56,810 nt of DNA from BS750m-G4 sp964472195 (GTDB lineage Bacteria > Bacteroidota > Ignavibacteria > Tepidaquicellales > Tepidaquicellaceae): the NCBI GenBank assembly GCA_964472195.1, contig CAYYJH010000005.1, positions 1 through 56,810 of the forward strand, in the 5' to 3' direction. The notes beneath the pieces were generated by a model. The model was not told the origin of the DNA. It saw nothing but the letters and a program-made list of their open reading frames with translations, and searched no databases. This document shows positions 44,393 through 53,480 of the stretch, piece by piece. Position 1 is the stretch's first letter. The number at the start of each line of letters is the position of its first letter. A program made the translations under genes and the position numbers.

Positions 44393-45385
44393 ATGTCCGA
44401 GATACTTCTTGATGTAAGAAATCTTAAAAAGTACTTTCCTATAAAGAAAGGCATATTCTCTAAAACCACTGGTAATGTTAAGGCTGTTGACGATGTTACA
44501 TTTACTATCAAGAAAGGTGAAACCTTAGGTCTGGTAGGGGAGTCAGGTTGTGGCAAGACAACTGTTGGTAGAAGTATCTTGAGATTGATAGAACCAACCG
44601 CCGGGAATATTTTTTTTGAAGGTAAGGATATTATGACTTTAGATACTAAAGAGTTAAAAACAATTCGCAAGGAAATGCAGATTATTTTTCAGGATCCCTA
44701 TTCTTCTCTAAATCCTCGTATTACTGTTGGAGGCATGTTAATGGAGATTTTGAAGTTTCACGATATAGCAGAAGGAGAAGCAGCAGAAAAAAGGGTGGAA
44801 GAAATTCTCGATACGGTTGGATTAAGAAAAATACATGCTCGAAGATACCCGCATGAGTTTTCCGGCGGTCAAAGACAACGTATTGGTGTTGCAAGAGCAT
44901 TAGCCGTCCAACCAAAGTTTATTGTTTGTGATGAACCGGTTTCAGCACTTGATGTATCGATACAATCACAAATAATAAATTTGCTTATGGATCTTCAAAA
45001 AGAGATGCACCTTACTTACTTATTTATATCTCATGACCTCTCTGTAGTAGAACATATCTCCGATACGGTTAGCATTATGTATCTTGGAAAACTGGTTGAA
45101 GTTGCAGAATGTGAAGAAGTATATGAATCACCCAAGCACCCTTATACTGAAGCGTTACTATCAGCAGTACCAGTACCCGATCCGAAAAATAAATCTAAAC
45201 GAATCCTTCTATCCGGTGATGTTCCATCTCCTGCAAATGCTCCGTCCGGATGTCACTTCCATCCAAGGTGTCCTAAAGTATTTGAGGATTGCAGTTCGAT
45301 TTGTCCCGAGCTTGCCGGTGGAGGGCATAAAGTTAGATGTCTTCTATATTCCGAATCCTATCCACCCAAGATAAAGGCAGCATAA
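44393..45385 (+). CDS. Oligopeptide/dipeptide ABC transporter ATPase (OppF/DppF-like)
   Basis: A 330-residue ABC ATPase. Walker A is GESGCGKTT (49-57), the Q-loop follows in IIFQDPYSSLNPR, the signature is FSGGQRQRIGVARAL, and Walker B is VCDEPVSALD. The C-terminal oligo_HPY region (HPYTEALLSAVP ... CHFHPRCP) with its Cys residues is characteristic of OppD/OppF-type subunits, which in some cases carry a [4Fe-4S] cluster there. No permease or binding protein is adjacent, so the partners must be elsewhere. Confidence 0.92.
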   Translation: MSEILLDVRNLKKYFPIKKGIFSKTTGNVKAVDDVTFTIKKGETLGLVGESGCGKTTVGRSILRLIEPTAGNIFFEGKDIMTLDTKELKTIRKEMQIIFQDPYSSLNPRITVGGMLMEILKFHDIAEGEAAEKRVEEILDTVGLRKIHARRYPHEFSGGQRQRIGVARALAVQPKFIVCDEPVSALDVSIQSQIINLLMDLQKEMHLTYLFISHDLSVVEHISDTVSIMYLGKLVEVAECEEVYESPKHPYTEALLSAVPVPDPKNKSKRILLSGDVPSPANAPSGCHFHPRCPKVFEDCSSICPELAGGGHKVRCLLYSESYPPKIKAA

Positions 45386-45517
45386 TTTATTTTTTTAATT
45401 TACTATAGTTTTCAAAATAGTGAAATGTTATGATAAAATTTTAGGTTTATGTCGTTTGTTTGATGTGTAGAAAATTATTTTTATTATGATTACATTTTAA
45501 TAAATAATCCTGGTATT

Positions 45518-47365
45518 ATGAAAAAGTTAATACTATATATCCTTTCTTCTCTATTTATTGCAATTATATTCTCTTTTATTTTTAGACCATCAAGATTAAT
45601 TACTTATACAGAATCGTCAAACGGATTGCAAACAATAAATCTTGAATCAGGAAGAACCGAAATTGAAATGGAGGATATAAATGACGATGGATTTAAAGAT
45701 ATACTTTCTGTAGGAGATCACGGTAATCCATACGTTAATTCACAGGAACATGGAATTATGGTTTGGTTTGGGAATGGAACAGGAAGTAACTGGTCGATTT
45801 ACCAGATGGGTAATTTTGGGTATGGGGGAATTGCAGTAGGAGATGCTAATAACGATGGATTTAAAGATGTAGGTTATGGGATGCACCATGATTATTCGAG
45901 CAATGACCTTGGTAATCAAATACTTGAAGTCGCTTTAGGTGACGGTTCAGGTATGAATTGGACTGCGTGGGATGACAGCCTTGCATCACAGGGAGAAACA
46001 TGGGGAATGTTCGGAACGGATTTCGGTGATGTCAACAATGATGGTCTTCTCGATGTTGGTTCTATTTCGTTTGGATGTTGCGCAGGAGTTCACGTTTACA
46101 AAAATCTTGGAACGGGAATTTGGAGACAAACTTTTGGTTTTATTGGCGGTAACTCTGCTATGGAATTTTATTATGGAGATTTTAACAAAGACGGAAATTT
46201 AGATTTTGCAGTTACACACCAATACGGAACACCTTATTTTGGAGACGGAACAGGTTATTTTACTTTGAAACATAATAATCTACCGGCGCCGGGTAATACA
46301 GGTTTAAAAGGAGTATCGGTTGGAGATGTTAACAAAGATGGGGCGGATGATCTGTCCTTTATTGGAACAAGCGGAAGTGTACAGGTCTGGACATGGAATG
46401 ATTCAGCACACCAGTGGAGCAACTTATCTGGAAATCTTCCTTCATCAAGCAGTTATTCGGCAACTGTTTTATACGACATGGATATGGATGGTTTTAAAGA
46501 TATTGTTTTATTTGGTTCGGGTAGCTGTACTGTTTATGGTGGTAATGGAGGTTCAACCTGGACACAAATTGCATCGTTCACGACTCCACCTTCGGGAGCG
46601 TATTCGGATATAACTGTTGGAGATGCTGATAATAACGGTTATCCGGATATAACAATTTTAGCAAAAGAAGGTTCATGGCCTAATTATATTAACAGGCTTA
46701 GATTTTTTAAAGAATCATCTACTGCTGCATCTTTAATTATTACACCTAATTACCCGATAGGTGCTGAGAAGTTTAAAGAAAATTCTATAAGGTTTATAAA
46801 ATGGATAAGCGCGGTTCCACCGGGATCAAATCCAAAGGTGACACTTGAGCTTTCATCAACCGGAAGCACAGGTCCCTGGAATTTAATAGTTGATAGTTTA
46901 CCTAATAACGGCAGATATCAATGGCATGTACCCGGTGCAATAAATTCTACTAACTGTTTCATAAGGTATACATTATTTATACCGGATAGTGCCAGCTCGG
47001 TTACTTCGATCACACCAAATGCATTTACAATTAGCGGTTTGGTTGGTGCATCCAATCAGACTCAAACAGTAAAGAAATATAAACTCTTTCAGAACTACCC
47101 GAATCCATTCAATCCATATACTACAATTAAATACTTAGTACCGCAATCTTCATTCATAAATTTAAAAGTGTTTGACATTAATGGTAGAGAAATAAAAAAT
47201 TTATTTACTGGTGAACAGTCCGCAGGGGAGTATGAGTTGCGTTGGAATGGGAAGGATTTAAATGAAAATGATGTTGCTACCGGGATTTATTTTGTCAGGT
47301 TAAAAACAGTATCGAGTAACAATGACGAATTCATTCAGGTTCGGAAAATGATGCTGTTAAAATAA
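45518..47365 (+). CDS. T9SS-secreted FG-GAP/VCBS repeat protein
   Basis: A 615-residue secreted protein. An N-terminal hydrophobic segment (about 6-24) is the signal. Six or more FG-GAP/VCBS repeats follow (DINDDGFKDILSVGD, DANNDGFKDVGYG, DVNNDGLLDVGS, DFNKDGNLDFAV, DVNKDGADDLSF, DADNNGYPDITIL), each with a calcium-binding DxNxDGxxD loop, forming a propeller. A beta-sandwich and a type A T9SS sorting domain starting at NYPNPFNPYTTIKY complete it. It probably serves binding or scaffolding at the cell surface; the ligand is unknown. Confidence 0.9.
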   Translation: MKKLILYILSSLFIAIIFSFIFRPSRLITYTESSNGLQTINLESGRTEIEMEDINDDGFKDILSVGDHGNPYVNSQEHGIMVWFGNGTGSNWSIYQMGNFGYGGIAVGDANNDGFKDVGYGMHHDYSSNDLGNQILEVALGDGSGMNWTAWDDSLASQGETWGMFGTDFGDVNNDGLLDVGSISFGCCAGVHVYKNLGTGIWRQTFGFIGGNSAMEFYYGDFNKDGNLDFAVTHQYGTPYFGDGTGYFTLKHNNLPAPGNTGLKGVSVGDVNKDGADDLSFIGTSGSVQVWTWNDSAHQWSNLSGNLPSSSSYSATVLYDMDMDGFKDIVLFGSGSCTVYGGNGGSTWTQIASFTTPPSGAYSDITVGDADNNGYPDITILAKEGSWPNYINRLRFFKESSTAASLIITPNYPIGAEKFKENSIRFIKWISAVPPGSNPKVTLELSSTGSTGPWNLIVDSLPNNGRYQWHVPGAINSTNCFIRYTLFIPDSASSVTSITPNAFTISGLVGASNQTQTVKKYKLFQNYPNPFNPYTTIKYLVPQSSFINLKVFDINGREIKNLFTGEQSAGEYELRWNGKDLNENDVATGIYFVRLKTVSSNNDEFIQVRKMMLLK

Positions 47366-47467
47366 ATCTGATTAAATGCGTATAATTTTCTTTTTAAAAA
47401 TGATATTTTATAAGGACTATTACGAAAACACTTAACACACTTTAAACCTTCCTATAAGAAAAGAGAC

Positions 47468-48235
47468 GTGAAAAATATTTATTTATTATTGTTTGGATTA
47501 TTGGTTGGATTCTCCAGTGCCGCTTTAGGAATTGGCGGGGGTATAACCATGGTACCTGTATTAACTTTGTTATTTAAATTGGATATAAAAAAAGCCGTTG
47601 GAATATCATTAGTAACAATTATTCCTGTTGCATTAGTCGGTGCAGTAACTTATTTTATTTTAGAGAGCAGTTACATAAGAGTATTTGTAGCACTTTTCAT
47701 AGTTGTTGGCTCTGTTGTCGGAGCTAAATACGGAGCTACAGTTGCCAGTAAATTAAGTAGTAACATTTTATCTAAAGTATTTTCTGTGTTGGTTTTATTT
47801 ATTGGATTGAAGCTCACTGGTTTGATAAATATACCGTTTAGTTCAGGAACTGATTCTGTTTTATACCCGTTGCTTGTAGTTCTCGGACTTTTTGCTGGAT
47901 TTAGTTCGGCTATGTTCGGGATCGGTGGTGGTGTAATATTTGTCCCTTTTTTAAATCTCTTCTTCGGCTTGACGATCCACGAATCGATTGCTACATCTTT
48001 AACAGTAATTATTCCAACAACTATTGCCGGAGCTTTTTTTCATAATAAAATAAATGGAATAAATAAATCGGTGATTAAATATCTTATTCCAACTGCTTTA
48101 ATAGGAGCTGTTGTTGGAGCTTTGACTACCAGCAATTTACCTGCAGTTACGTTGAAATTTATTTTTGGATTAGTTTTAGTATTAAGTTCGTTTATAATTT
48201 TCTTTCATAAGAGAAAGCCTATTAAGAATAATTAA
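47468..48235 (+). CDS. TauE/SafE family sulfite/anion exporter
   Basis: A 255-residue inner-membrane protein with about eight helices. The two internal repeats of the family are clear: GFSSAALGIGGGITMVPVL at the start and GFSSAMFGIGGGVIFVPFL near residue 145. Family members export sulfite, sulfoacetate or similar anions, or take part in sulfur supply; the substrate here is unknown. The start is a GTG at 47468. It follows the FG-GAP gene by 102 nt. Confidence 0.9.
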   Translation: MKNIYLLLFGLLVGFSSAALGIGGGITMVPVLTLLFKLDIKKAVGISLVTIIPVALVGAVTYFILESSYIRVFVALFIVVGSVVGAKYGATVASKLSSNILSKVFSVLVLFIGLKLTGLINIPFSSGTDSVLYPLLVVLGLFAGFSSAMFGIGGGVIFVPFLNLFFGLTIHESIATSLTVIIPTTIAGAFFHNKINGINKSVIKYLIPTALIGAVVGALTTSNLPAVTLKFIFGLVLVLSSFIIFFHKRKPIKNN

Positions 48236-48278
48236 TAAATCACCCTTCACTGTAATTACTGAAGTATTAAAAAACTAG

Positions 48279-48405
48279 ATGGATATACAAATAAGAGAAT
48301 TTCGAATTGAAGATTATGATAACCTGATAACCTTATGGGAGAGAGCGAATTTGGAGCATAAGCCGAAAGGCAGAGACAGACAAGATAAAATTGAAAAAGA
48401 GTACA
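48279..48405 (+). CDS. GNAT N-acetyltransferase, N-terminal part, cut by gap
   Basis: Only 42 codons are readable before the run of N. MDIQIREFRIEDYDNLITLWERANL is the typical first strand and helix of a GNAT acetyltransferase. A full GNAT domain needs about 140-160 residues, and the remaining sequence after the 100-N gap belongs to the opposite gene. The rest is missing from the assembly. The substrate is unknown. Confidence 0.7.
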
Positions 48406-48505
48406 NNNNNNNNNNNNNNNNNNNNNNNNNNNNNNNNNNNNNNNNNNNNNNNNNNNNNNNNNNNNNNNNNNNNNNNNNNNNNNNNNNNNNNNNNNNNNNN
48501 NNNNN
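48406..48505. other. Assembly gap of 100 N
   Basis: A run of exactly 100 N. The round length suggests a placeholder rather than a measured gap. Confidence 0.95.
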
Positions 48506-48522
48506 CTGGGATATTTAATTTG

Positions 48523-49425
48523 TCATTTTCTCTTGTGACCAATCAATCTAATTACATCTGATTTACCTGTGTGATATTTCCCTTCATTTATATCTTTTTC
48601 AACCTGTTCAATAAAATCAATTTCCAGATTTTGAAAATCGCCTTCTAATTCTTCCTTGTTGAAAAGCATTTCGATATTTTTTGGACCTCCGGTTTCATTG
48701 TTAATTTGTTCTTTAGCAAATGCTTCCATGATCAGAATCCCACCTGGCTCTAAAAGATTGACAACATTTTTGTGAACTATTTTTCTTAAGTCCGGGGTAA
48801 GATGAACGAATATTAAAGCAATTGCATCATAATAATTTCTATATGAACTTAGATTTTCTAATTCGTCTATGTAATAATTAATTTCAACATTATTTTTATC
48901 GGCGAGTTCTAAAGCTTTCTTTACGGCATTTCGGCTAAAGTCGAATGCATCGACCTTCCACCCCTTTGTAGCAGCATAAACTGAATTCCTGCCTTCACCA
49001 TCTGCTGGCAGTAAAATCTTTCCCGATTTAAGGTCATTTATAGTTTCCTTAAAAAATTTATTCGGATCCAAACCATATACATATTCATCACTTCGATACC
49101 TGTCATCCCAAAACTCACTCATTTTGTTATACGGTTCATCTGAATTCTGCTCTTTCATTTTTTTACCGGCTCTTTCTTGAACGATTGTTTCGGCTGCTTT
49201 CCTTTTATTTGTATCCATAAATGCATCGGTTGCACCATAAATAGTTACAGGCAGGCTTCCACCTCCTTTTCTGGCATTTCGAAAATATTTTGTTAATAAA
49301 AATGCAAAGGCAGTAACAACGACAATGATAAGCAGGATTTCTAATACTATAACAAGATTGTTATCCTGTATAAATGTTCTGTTCTCGATAAGGAGTACCA
49401 TATTTGAAAGAAATAAATTATTCAT
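48523..49425 (-). CDS. Membrane-anchored SAM-dependent methyltransferase (TehB-like)
   Basis: A 300-residue protein. Residues 1-95 carry one strong membrane helix (about 25-46, IVLEILLIIVVVTAFAFLLTK) and a charged stretch resembling small stand-alone membrane proteins (ATDAFMDTNKRKAAETIVQE). Residues ~103-300 are a class I methyltransferase of the TehB/thiopurine type: FWDDRYRSDEYVYG, then ILLPADGEGRNSVYAA as SAM motif I and KVDAFDFS. The stand-alone form is about 200 residues, so this looks like a fusion. It is the last gene of a minus-strand run. The substrate is unknown. Confidence 0.82.
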   Translation of the reverse strand: MNNLFLSNMVLLIENRTFIQDNNLVIVLEILLIIVVVTAFAFLLTKYFRNARKGGGSLPVTIYGATDAFMDTNKRKAAETIVQERAGKKMKEQNSDEPYNKMSEFWDDRYRSDEYVYGLDPNKFFKETINDLKSGKILLPADGEGRNSVYAATKGWKVDAFDFSRNAVKKALELADKNNVEINYYIDELENLSSYRNYYDAIALIFVHLTPDLRKIVHKNVVNLLEPGGILIMEAFAKEQINNETGGPKNIEMLFNKEELEGDFQNLEIDFIEQVEKDINEGKYHTGKSDVIRLIGHKRK

Positions 49426-49453
49426 TAAAATTGTTAATCATTATAAATTAATT

Positions 49454-50059
49454 TTAATTACTTAAAGGCAAAACAATCGCACCTTTCCGAAAATTCCCGA
49501 TGACTTCAGCTTTTCTTTGTAAATATAACTGCCCAACAACAGCACCACTAATAGCATCCAGCTCATCGCCATTCATTTTATTGTTGATGCCTTTTATACC
49601 AAATTTCTTTAAACCTTTTCTAAGTTTTTCTAATCCATTCTGCTTGCGGGGTATTTCCCAGATATCCTGGGCTGCACCGGGATAAATTTCGATTACACTA
49701 TATTTTTCTCTTTCGAGTTTTGTCTTAAGTGCAATCCCACGCATTGTTAATGATCGCATAGGTCCGAGTGTGATAGGAAAGAAACGTATTCCACGTCTCA
49801 GAAGCTCACGGTCGCATGGACGAAAGTGTTCTCCATTTCTGTCTTCGAATGTTTTTCTACCGGGCGGCAGGTTCAATGGAGCATCAATTGCTATTAGATC
49901 AGGTGAATTAGTCTTAACATATTCAAAAATCTCATCGTCAGTGTTAACAATTTTACAGGTTAAGATAATGTTATCGGAAAGTATACAAATACCGGTTTTT
50001 CGCTTAAAACTTCCAGCTAGATCAATACCGATCACTTTAAATATCTTTTTCATTTTCAT
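49454..50059 (-). CDS. DUF429 family predicted RNase H-like nuclease
   Basis: A 201-residue DUF429 (COG2410) protein. The acidic N-terminal strand motif IGIDLAGSFKR, the second acidic motif AIDAPLNLPPG and the C-terminal GDELDAISGA give the pattern of an RNase H-like fold with metal-binding Asp residues. CDRELLRRGIRFFPITLGPMR is also typical of the family. The biochemical role is not established. Its ATG overlaps the stop of the GNAT gene by four bases, so the two are translationally coupled. Confidence 0.85.
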   Translation of the reverse strand: MKMKKIFKVIGIDLAGSFKRKTGICILSDNIILTCKIVNTDDEIFEYVKTNSPDLIAIDAPLNLPPGRKTFEDRNGEHFRPCDRELLRRGIRFFPITLGPMRSLTMRGIALKTKLEREKYSVIEIYPGAAQDIWEIPRKQNGLEKLRKGLKKFGIKGINNKMNGDELDAISGAVVGQLYLQRKAEVIGNFRKGAIVLPLSN

Positions 50060-50847
50060 TGTTTCAATTCAATTAAGTATTCATGGTACGTATCGGTTTT
50101 TCGGAATCCAATATTTTCGTATGATTTAATAGCATTCAAATTATCAACACCAACATTTAGACCGATAACATCAACTTCATTTAATAATTCCTTACATAAT
50201 TTTACAGTGACACATGTTCCATATCCATTACCTCTGTAATCTGGAAGTGTTGTTATGTTCCCGAGTGCTGCTACCCTATACTTTTGTGAGTATGTATGAA
50301 TTCCTGCTATGCTAACCAGTTTGTTGTTTAATCTAATTCCATAATACATTCTGGTTTTAAGCATTCTTGAGTCAAAAAAGTTTTCTGGATATGAAGTATT
50401 ATAGAGCTCTCGAATTTCCGTTATGTCTTTTTCGAATAAGTTCGTTGCTGATTTTATGTTAGTGTTTTCTAAACAGTGTTTATCTTTTAAAATCATTTTA
50501 AAATGTTCACCTTTTGAAATAAGTTTGTATTTATCTTTGAAAACATCTTCTGTACCGGGTGATAGGTGTGCATAAAATTTATTCGGTAGTGATGCCAAAC
50601 ATGATTCGAGTAACTCTTTCAATTGTCCCAATTCATTTTGAGGTGAAAGGGCTTGAACGACGACTGGATCTACTGCTTTATACAAAAGTATAATTGCTTT
50701 TAAATTATTATTAGCTTTTAATCCATACCAATTTGTATAAGGATAATAAAATTCATCAAGGTCGCCTAAATGATACAGGTAAAGAGATGGATATCTTCTT
50801 AAAAATGTTTCATTCTCTTCTTTGTTATATAAAGTAATAAACTCCAT
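50056..50847 (-). CDS. GNAT family N-acetyltransferase
   Basis: A 263-residue acetyltransferase with an N-terminal GNAT-like half (about 1-120) and a canonical C-terminal GNAT half. The acetyl-CoA motif is ITTLPDYRGNGYGTCVTVKL (R-G-x-G-Y/T-G near residue 202), followed by GLNVGVDNLNAIKSYENIGFRK. This two-domain shape is like FR47/DUF3749-type acetyltransferases. The acceptor substrate is unknown. It lies 10 nt after the cupin gene and overlaps the DUF429 gene by four bases. Confidence 0.85.
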   Translation of the reverse strand: MEFITLYNKEENETFLRRYPSLYLYHLGDLDEFYYPYTNWYGLKANNNLKAIILLYKAVDPVVVQALSPQNELGQLKELLESCLASLPNKFYAHLSPGTEDVFKDKYKLISKGEHFKMILKDKHCLENTNIKSATNLFEKDITEIRELYNTSYPENFFDSRMLKTRMYYGIRLNNKLVSIAGIHTYSQKYRVAALGNITTLPDYRGNGYGTCVTVKLCKELLNEVDVIGLNVGVDNLNAIKSYENIGFRKTDTYHEYLIELKQ

Positions 50848-50857
50848 TCGAAGAAAT

Positions 50858-51178
50858 TTATGACTTAATCATTACAAGACACATCTTAAACTTTTTAACC
50901 GCTTGTATTGAATGAGGCTCGTTTGCCGGCATAATAATCATTTCACCTTCTTTTACAGTCCTGGCAACTCCTGAGATTTTAACTTCCGCTTCACCGTCGG
51001 CGATGTATACAAGTGCATCGAATGGAGCAGTATGTTCGCTTAATCCCTGACCTTCGGCAAAAGCAAAAAAAGTAACATTACCAGTATCTTTTTTAAGAAT
51101 CGTTTTACTGACAACTGAACCATCCTGGTAATCAGCAAGGTCTTTCATACTTAATACTTTTGATAATAAATCTTCCAT
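50858..51178 (-). CDS. Small single-domain cupin
   Basis: A 106-residue cupin with one beta-barrel domain. The first motif is GLSEHTAPFDALVYIADGEAEV and the second GEMIIMPANEPHSIQA. The metal ligands are reduced: only one His of the usual two is seen in motif one (EH) and one in motif two (PH). Related small cupins bind metals or small molecules and have no fixed function. It lies 66 nt after the methyltransferase gene and 10 nt before the GNAT gene. Confidence 0.87.
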   Translation of the reverse strand: MEDLLSKVLSMKDLADYQDGSVVSKTILKKDTGNVTFFAFAEGQGLSEHTAPFDALVYIADGEAEVKISGVARTVKEGEMIIMPANEPHSIQAVKKFKMCLVMIKS

Positions 51179-51244
51179 ATTGGTTGTGATTCAATTTGAT
51201 TAATGAAATATGTTGTTGTTTAAATTATAAAGCTCATGAATTTC

Positions 51245-51919
51245 TTACTTTTTAATGATCTCGCAGAATATACTTGAGTTATCTACTTCGGTTACTTTTG
51301 GAATTAAGTTTAACTTATTACAAAGGTCAAGAAATTCACCCTCTGTGATGGTCGTCGCTTTAAATCCATCCATACAAACAATAATACCATCTTTTGTTTT
51401 CTCTTCATTAATTTCTCCTAAGAGACCATATTCCGCCTGTAATCTAAACCATTCCAGTCTATGTTTCCAGAAGTTGTTTGAATAGCTTGAAAAGAAGGCT
51501 GTACCACCTTTGCGGGTTACACGCAATGCTTCTTTCATCAATTCAAGTTTATCAAGCTTAAATGCTGACAAACCGTTTTGTATACAGAGTACTTTATCAA
51601 ACCGTTTGTCGGGAAAGTCAAGTTTACCAGCATCCATTTCATAAACTTTGCAATTCGTAATATCTTTTGAAATATTCTTTGCCATTTGAATGTTGTCATG
51701 AGAATTATCTATTCCTGTAATTGTATTAGCTCTCTCCGCGAATTTCAGGAGAACTCTCCCGTATCCGCATCCAAGTTCAAGAACATTATCAGAAACTTTG
51801 GTTTTACATAGTATAAAATCTATCTCTGCTTCAAGATACTGTTCAACTCTCGGAGGAGCTAATTCGTAACATAGTTTTAGACGTTCTGCTGATAAATTCT
51901 TTGAATAATAATCGTCCAC
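51245..51919 (-). CDS. Class I SAM-dependent methyltransferase
   Basis: A 224-residue soluble methyltransferase. SAM motif I is VLELGCGYGRVLLKFA (about 45-60), followed by ITGIDNSHDNIQMAK, the acidic-loop DAGKLDFPDKRFDKVLCI and the post-motif LRVTRKGGTAFFSSYS. It belongs to the Methyltransf_11/25-like group, with the acceptor unknown. The start is a GTG at 51919, nine nucleotides after the radical SAM gene's stop, so the two are probably coupled. Confidence 0.85.
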   Translation of the reverse strand: MDDYYSKNLSAERLKLCYELAPPRVEQYLEAEIDFILCKTKVSDNVLELGCGYGRVLLKFAERANTITGIDNSHDNIQMAKNISKDITNCKVYEMDAGKLDFPDKRFDKVLCIQNGLSAFKLDKLELMKEALRVTRKGGTAFFSSYSNNFWKHRLEWFRLQAEYGLLGEINEEKTKDGIIVCMDGFKATTITEGEFLDLCNKLNLIPKVTEVDNSSIFCEIIKK

Positions 51920-51928
51920 TATTAGAAG

Positions 51929-52831
51929 TTAATTTATTCCATACACTTGCTTCGGAGATAAATGATCAGGAAGTTTTTCTAAAAGCGCAAGACGTGTAAG
52001 ATAGCATAAGTGGCATTCTTCAACGTAAGATTCATCGCATTCTATTCCGTACTTCTCTGCCAGTAATGCCGGACCCCCTTTTATTAAATATTTTAATACG
52101 GGGTGTTCATACGGGTTAAAATTCTTCACAATTTCTGACAAAGGTGTTATCCATGCATTACCAATAATAATACCCTGACAAATATGAACGTTCCCATAAG
52201 CATCTATATGAACCCTTTCGGGAGCGATTAATTCCTCGTGCGTACATTCGGTAAATTCTTTCCAGTGCCTTTTGGGAAGGTCTGAGGTTAACTTATCGAC
52301 AGCTCTGCCCCTGAAACGTGTGTTTCCTCCTATAATAGGTTTTCCCTTTTCCTGAGTATCATCTTTCTCAGAATTTACGGTTGGTTGTTCAATACAAATG
52401 GTATCAGTAGGGATACCGAGTTTCTTTGAAGCATTGTATGCGAAATAAGCCGGGTTGCTTATAACGTCATCATAATGATATTGGTCGTTGCTTATACTCA
52501 GGTCAGAAACATTCAGTTCTTTCAATGGTTTCAACCAGAGTTCCGCATCTTCTTCGGATGTAGACCAATAGCCGTTGGTAACTATTCCCGTTTTAAAACC
52601 CATACTGCTTGCTATTTCAATTCCTTTAAGCATGAGTTGGTAATACAGAAAGGGTTCACCGCCCTCGAAATATATCATTTCAATAGTGCCAATCTTTGGT
52701 AATTCATCGAATATTTTGTTCAACTGTTCTAACGTGAACGTTCCCTGTGCTTCAGGGCTGCAATATACAAAGCAGTGATCACATTCGTATGTGCATTGAT
52801 AGGTCAAAAGAAAATGGATTCCTGTTAACAT
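51929..52831 (-). CDS. Radical SAM protein with C-terminal Cys cluster
   Basis: A 300-residue radical SAM protein. The SAM-cluster motif is Cys13-x3-Cys17-x2-Cys20 in CTYECDHCFVYC; the GGEPFLYY motif of SAM binding follows at about residues 57-64. The C-terminal part has more Cys: VHICQG, ECDESYVEECHLCYL, which may bind an auxiliary cluster as in SPASM/twitch proteins. It heads a six-gene minus-strand run (methyltransferase, cupin, GNAT, DUF429, membrane methyltransferase). The substrate is unknown; peptide or small-molecule modification are both possible. Confidence 0.87.
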   Translation of the reverse strand: MLTGIHFLLTYQCTYECDHCFVYCSPEAQGTFTLEQLNKIFDELPKIGTIEMIYFEGGEPFLYYQLMLKGIEIASSMGFKTGIVTNGYWSTSEEDAELWLKPLKELNVSDLSISNDQYHYDDVISNPAYFAYNASKKLGIPTDTICIEQPTVNSEKDDTQEKGKPIIGGNTRFRGRAVDKLTSDLPKRHWKEFTECTHEELIAPERVHIDAYGNVHICQGIIIGNAWITPLSEIVKNFNPYEHPVLKYLIKGGPALLAEKYGIECDESYVEECHLCYLTRLALLEKLPDHLSPKQVYGIN

Positions 52832-52840
52832 AAAATAAGT

Positions 52841-53070
52841 TTTATTTTAAATTTCTAATTTTCCTAATTGTTATTATGATATAAAAAAATTCCTAACAAC
52901 AAATAAAAAAAACAAATAAAATACAAATTCAAAATTATATTGCCCAAAACTTGTTTGGAATATTCGAATTTAAGATTTGTAATTTATTTGTCATTTGTTG
53001 ATTGGAATTTGTGAATTATTCAAGTTTTGTTAATTAGATCAATTAGAAATTAGTAATTAAAATTTTAGTC
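52841..53070. repeat. Long imperfect AT-rich inverted repeat
   Basis: The left arm (about 52841-52930) and right arm (about 52970-53070) are inverted copies with mismatches and short gaps; matching blocks include ATTTGT, TTATTTG, TTTGTTG and AATTAGAAATT. The middle holds ATTGCCCAAAACTTG. As a transcript it would form a long irregular hairpin. It sits between the PAS gene end and the start of the radical SAM gene. Similar AT-rich intergenic hairpins occur in other genomes. Confidence 0.6.
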
Positions 53071-53091
53071 AAATATTTTGAAAAATTCTTA

Positions 53092-53433
53092 TTAGTCTCT
53101 TACATAATGCCGCATATCAAAAGGTATATCTAAAATCATCTCAGCGTAACCTTTATAAATACCATTTTCAAACCATGGTGTATGGAATACAAAATGTTTT
53201 ACTCCATTCTTTTCCGTTGTATAGTAATTTGGTTTTTTCGAAGCAATAAGTTCTTCAAGTTTTGCTTTTGCAGATTCGGGATGACAATCGATTAATTTAG
53301 TTCCTATCAAGTTTTCTCCTCCTTCTTCTTCGAATGCTTTTATTGATTTATCGTTCATCTCGATTATTATCCCATTCTCGTCGCAGATACTTATTTCTGC
53401 ATCGATTTCTTTGGTCCAAGGAAAATATTTCAT
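53092..53433 (-). CDS. Stand-alone PAS domain protein
   Basis: A single PAS domain of 113 residues with no attached kinase, cyclase or DNA-binding part. The PAS core pattern is visible as AEISICDENGIIIEMNDKS, AFEEEGGENLIGTKLIDCHP and HTPWFENGIYKGYAEMILDI. Such stand-alone PAS proteins in anaerobes may sense redox state or bind a ligand; no cofactor residue can be read. It lies 47 nt after the aldo/keto reductase gene on the same strand and may share its transcript. Confidence 0.8.
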   Translation of the reverse strand: MKYFPWTKEIDAEISICDENGIIIEMNDKSIKAFEEEGGENLIGTKLIDCHPESAKAKLEELIASKKPNYYTTEKNGVKHFVFHTPWFENGIYKGYAEMILDIPFDMRHYVRD

Positions 53434-53480
53434 GCTAATATTTTATTATTGAATAGTAATATTTATATTGTGTATTGTAT

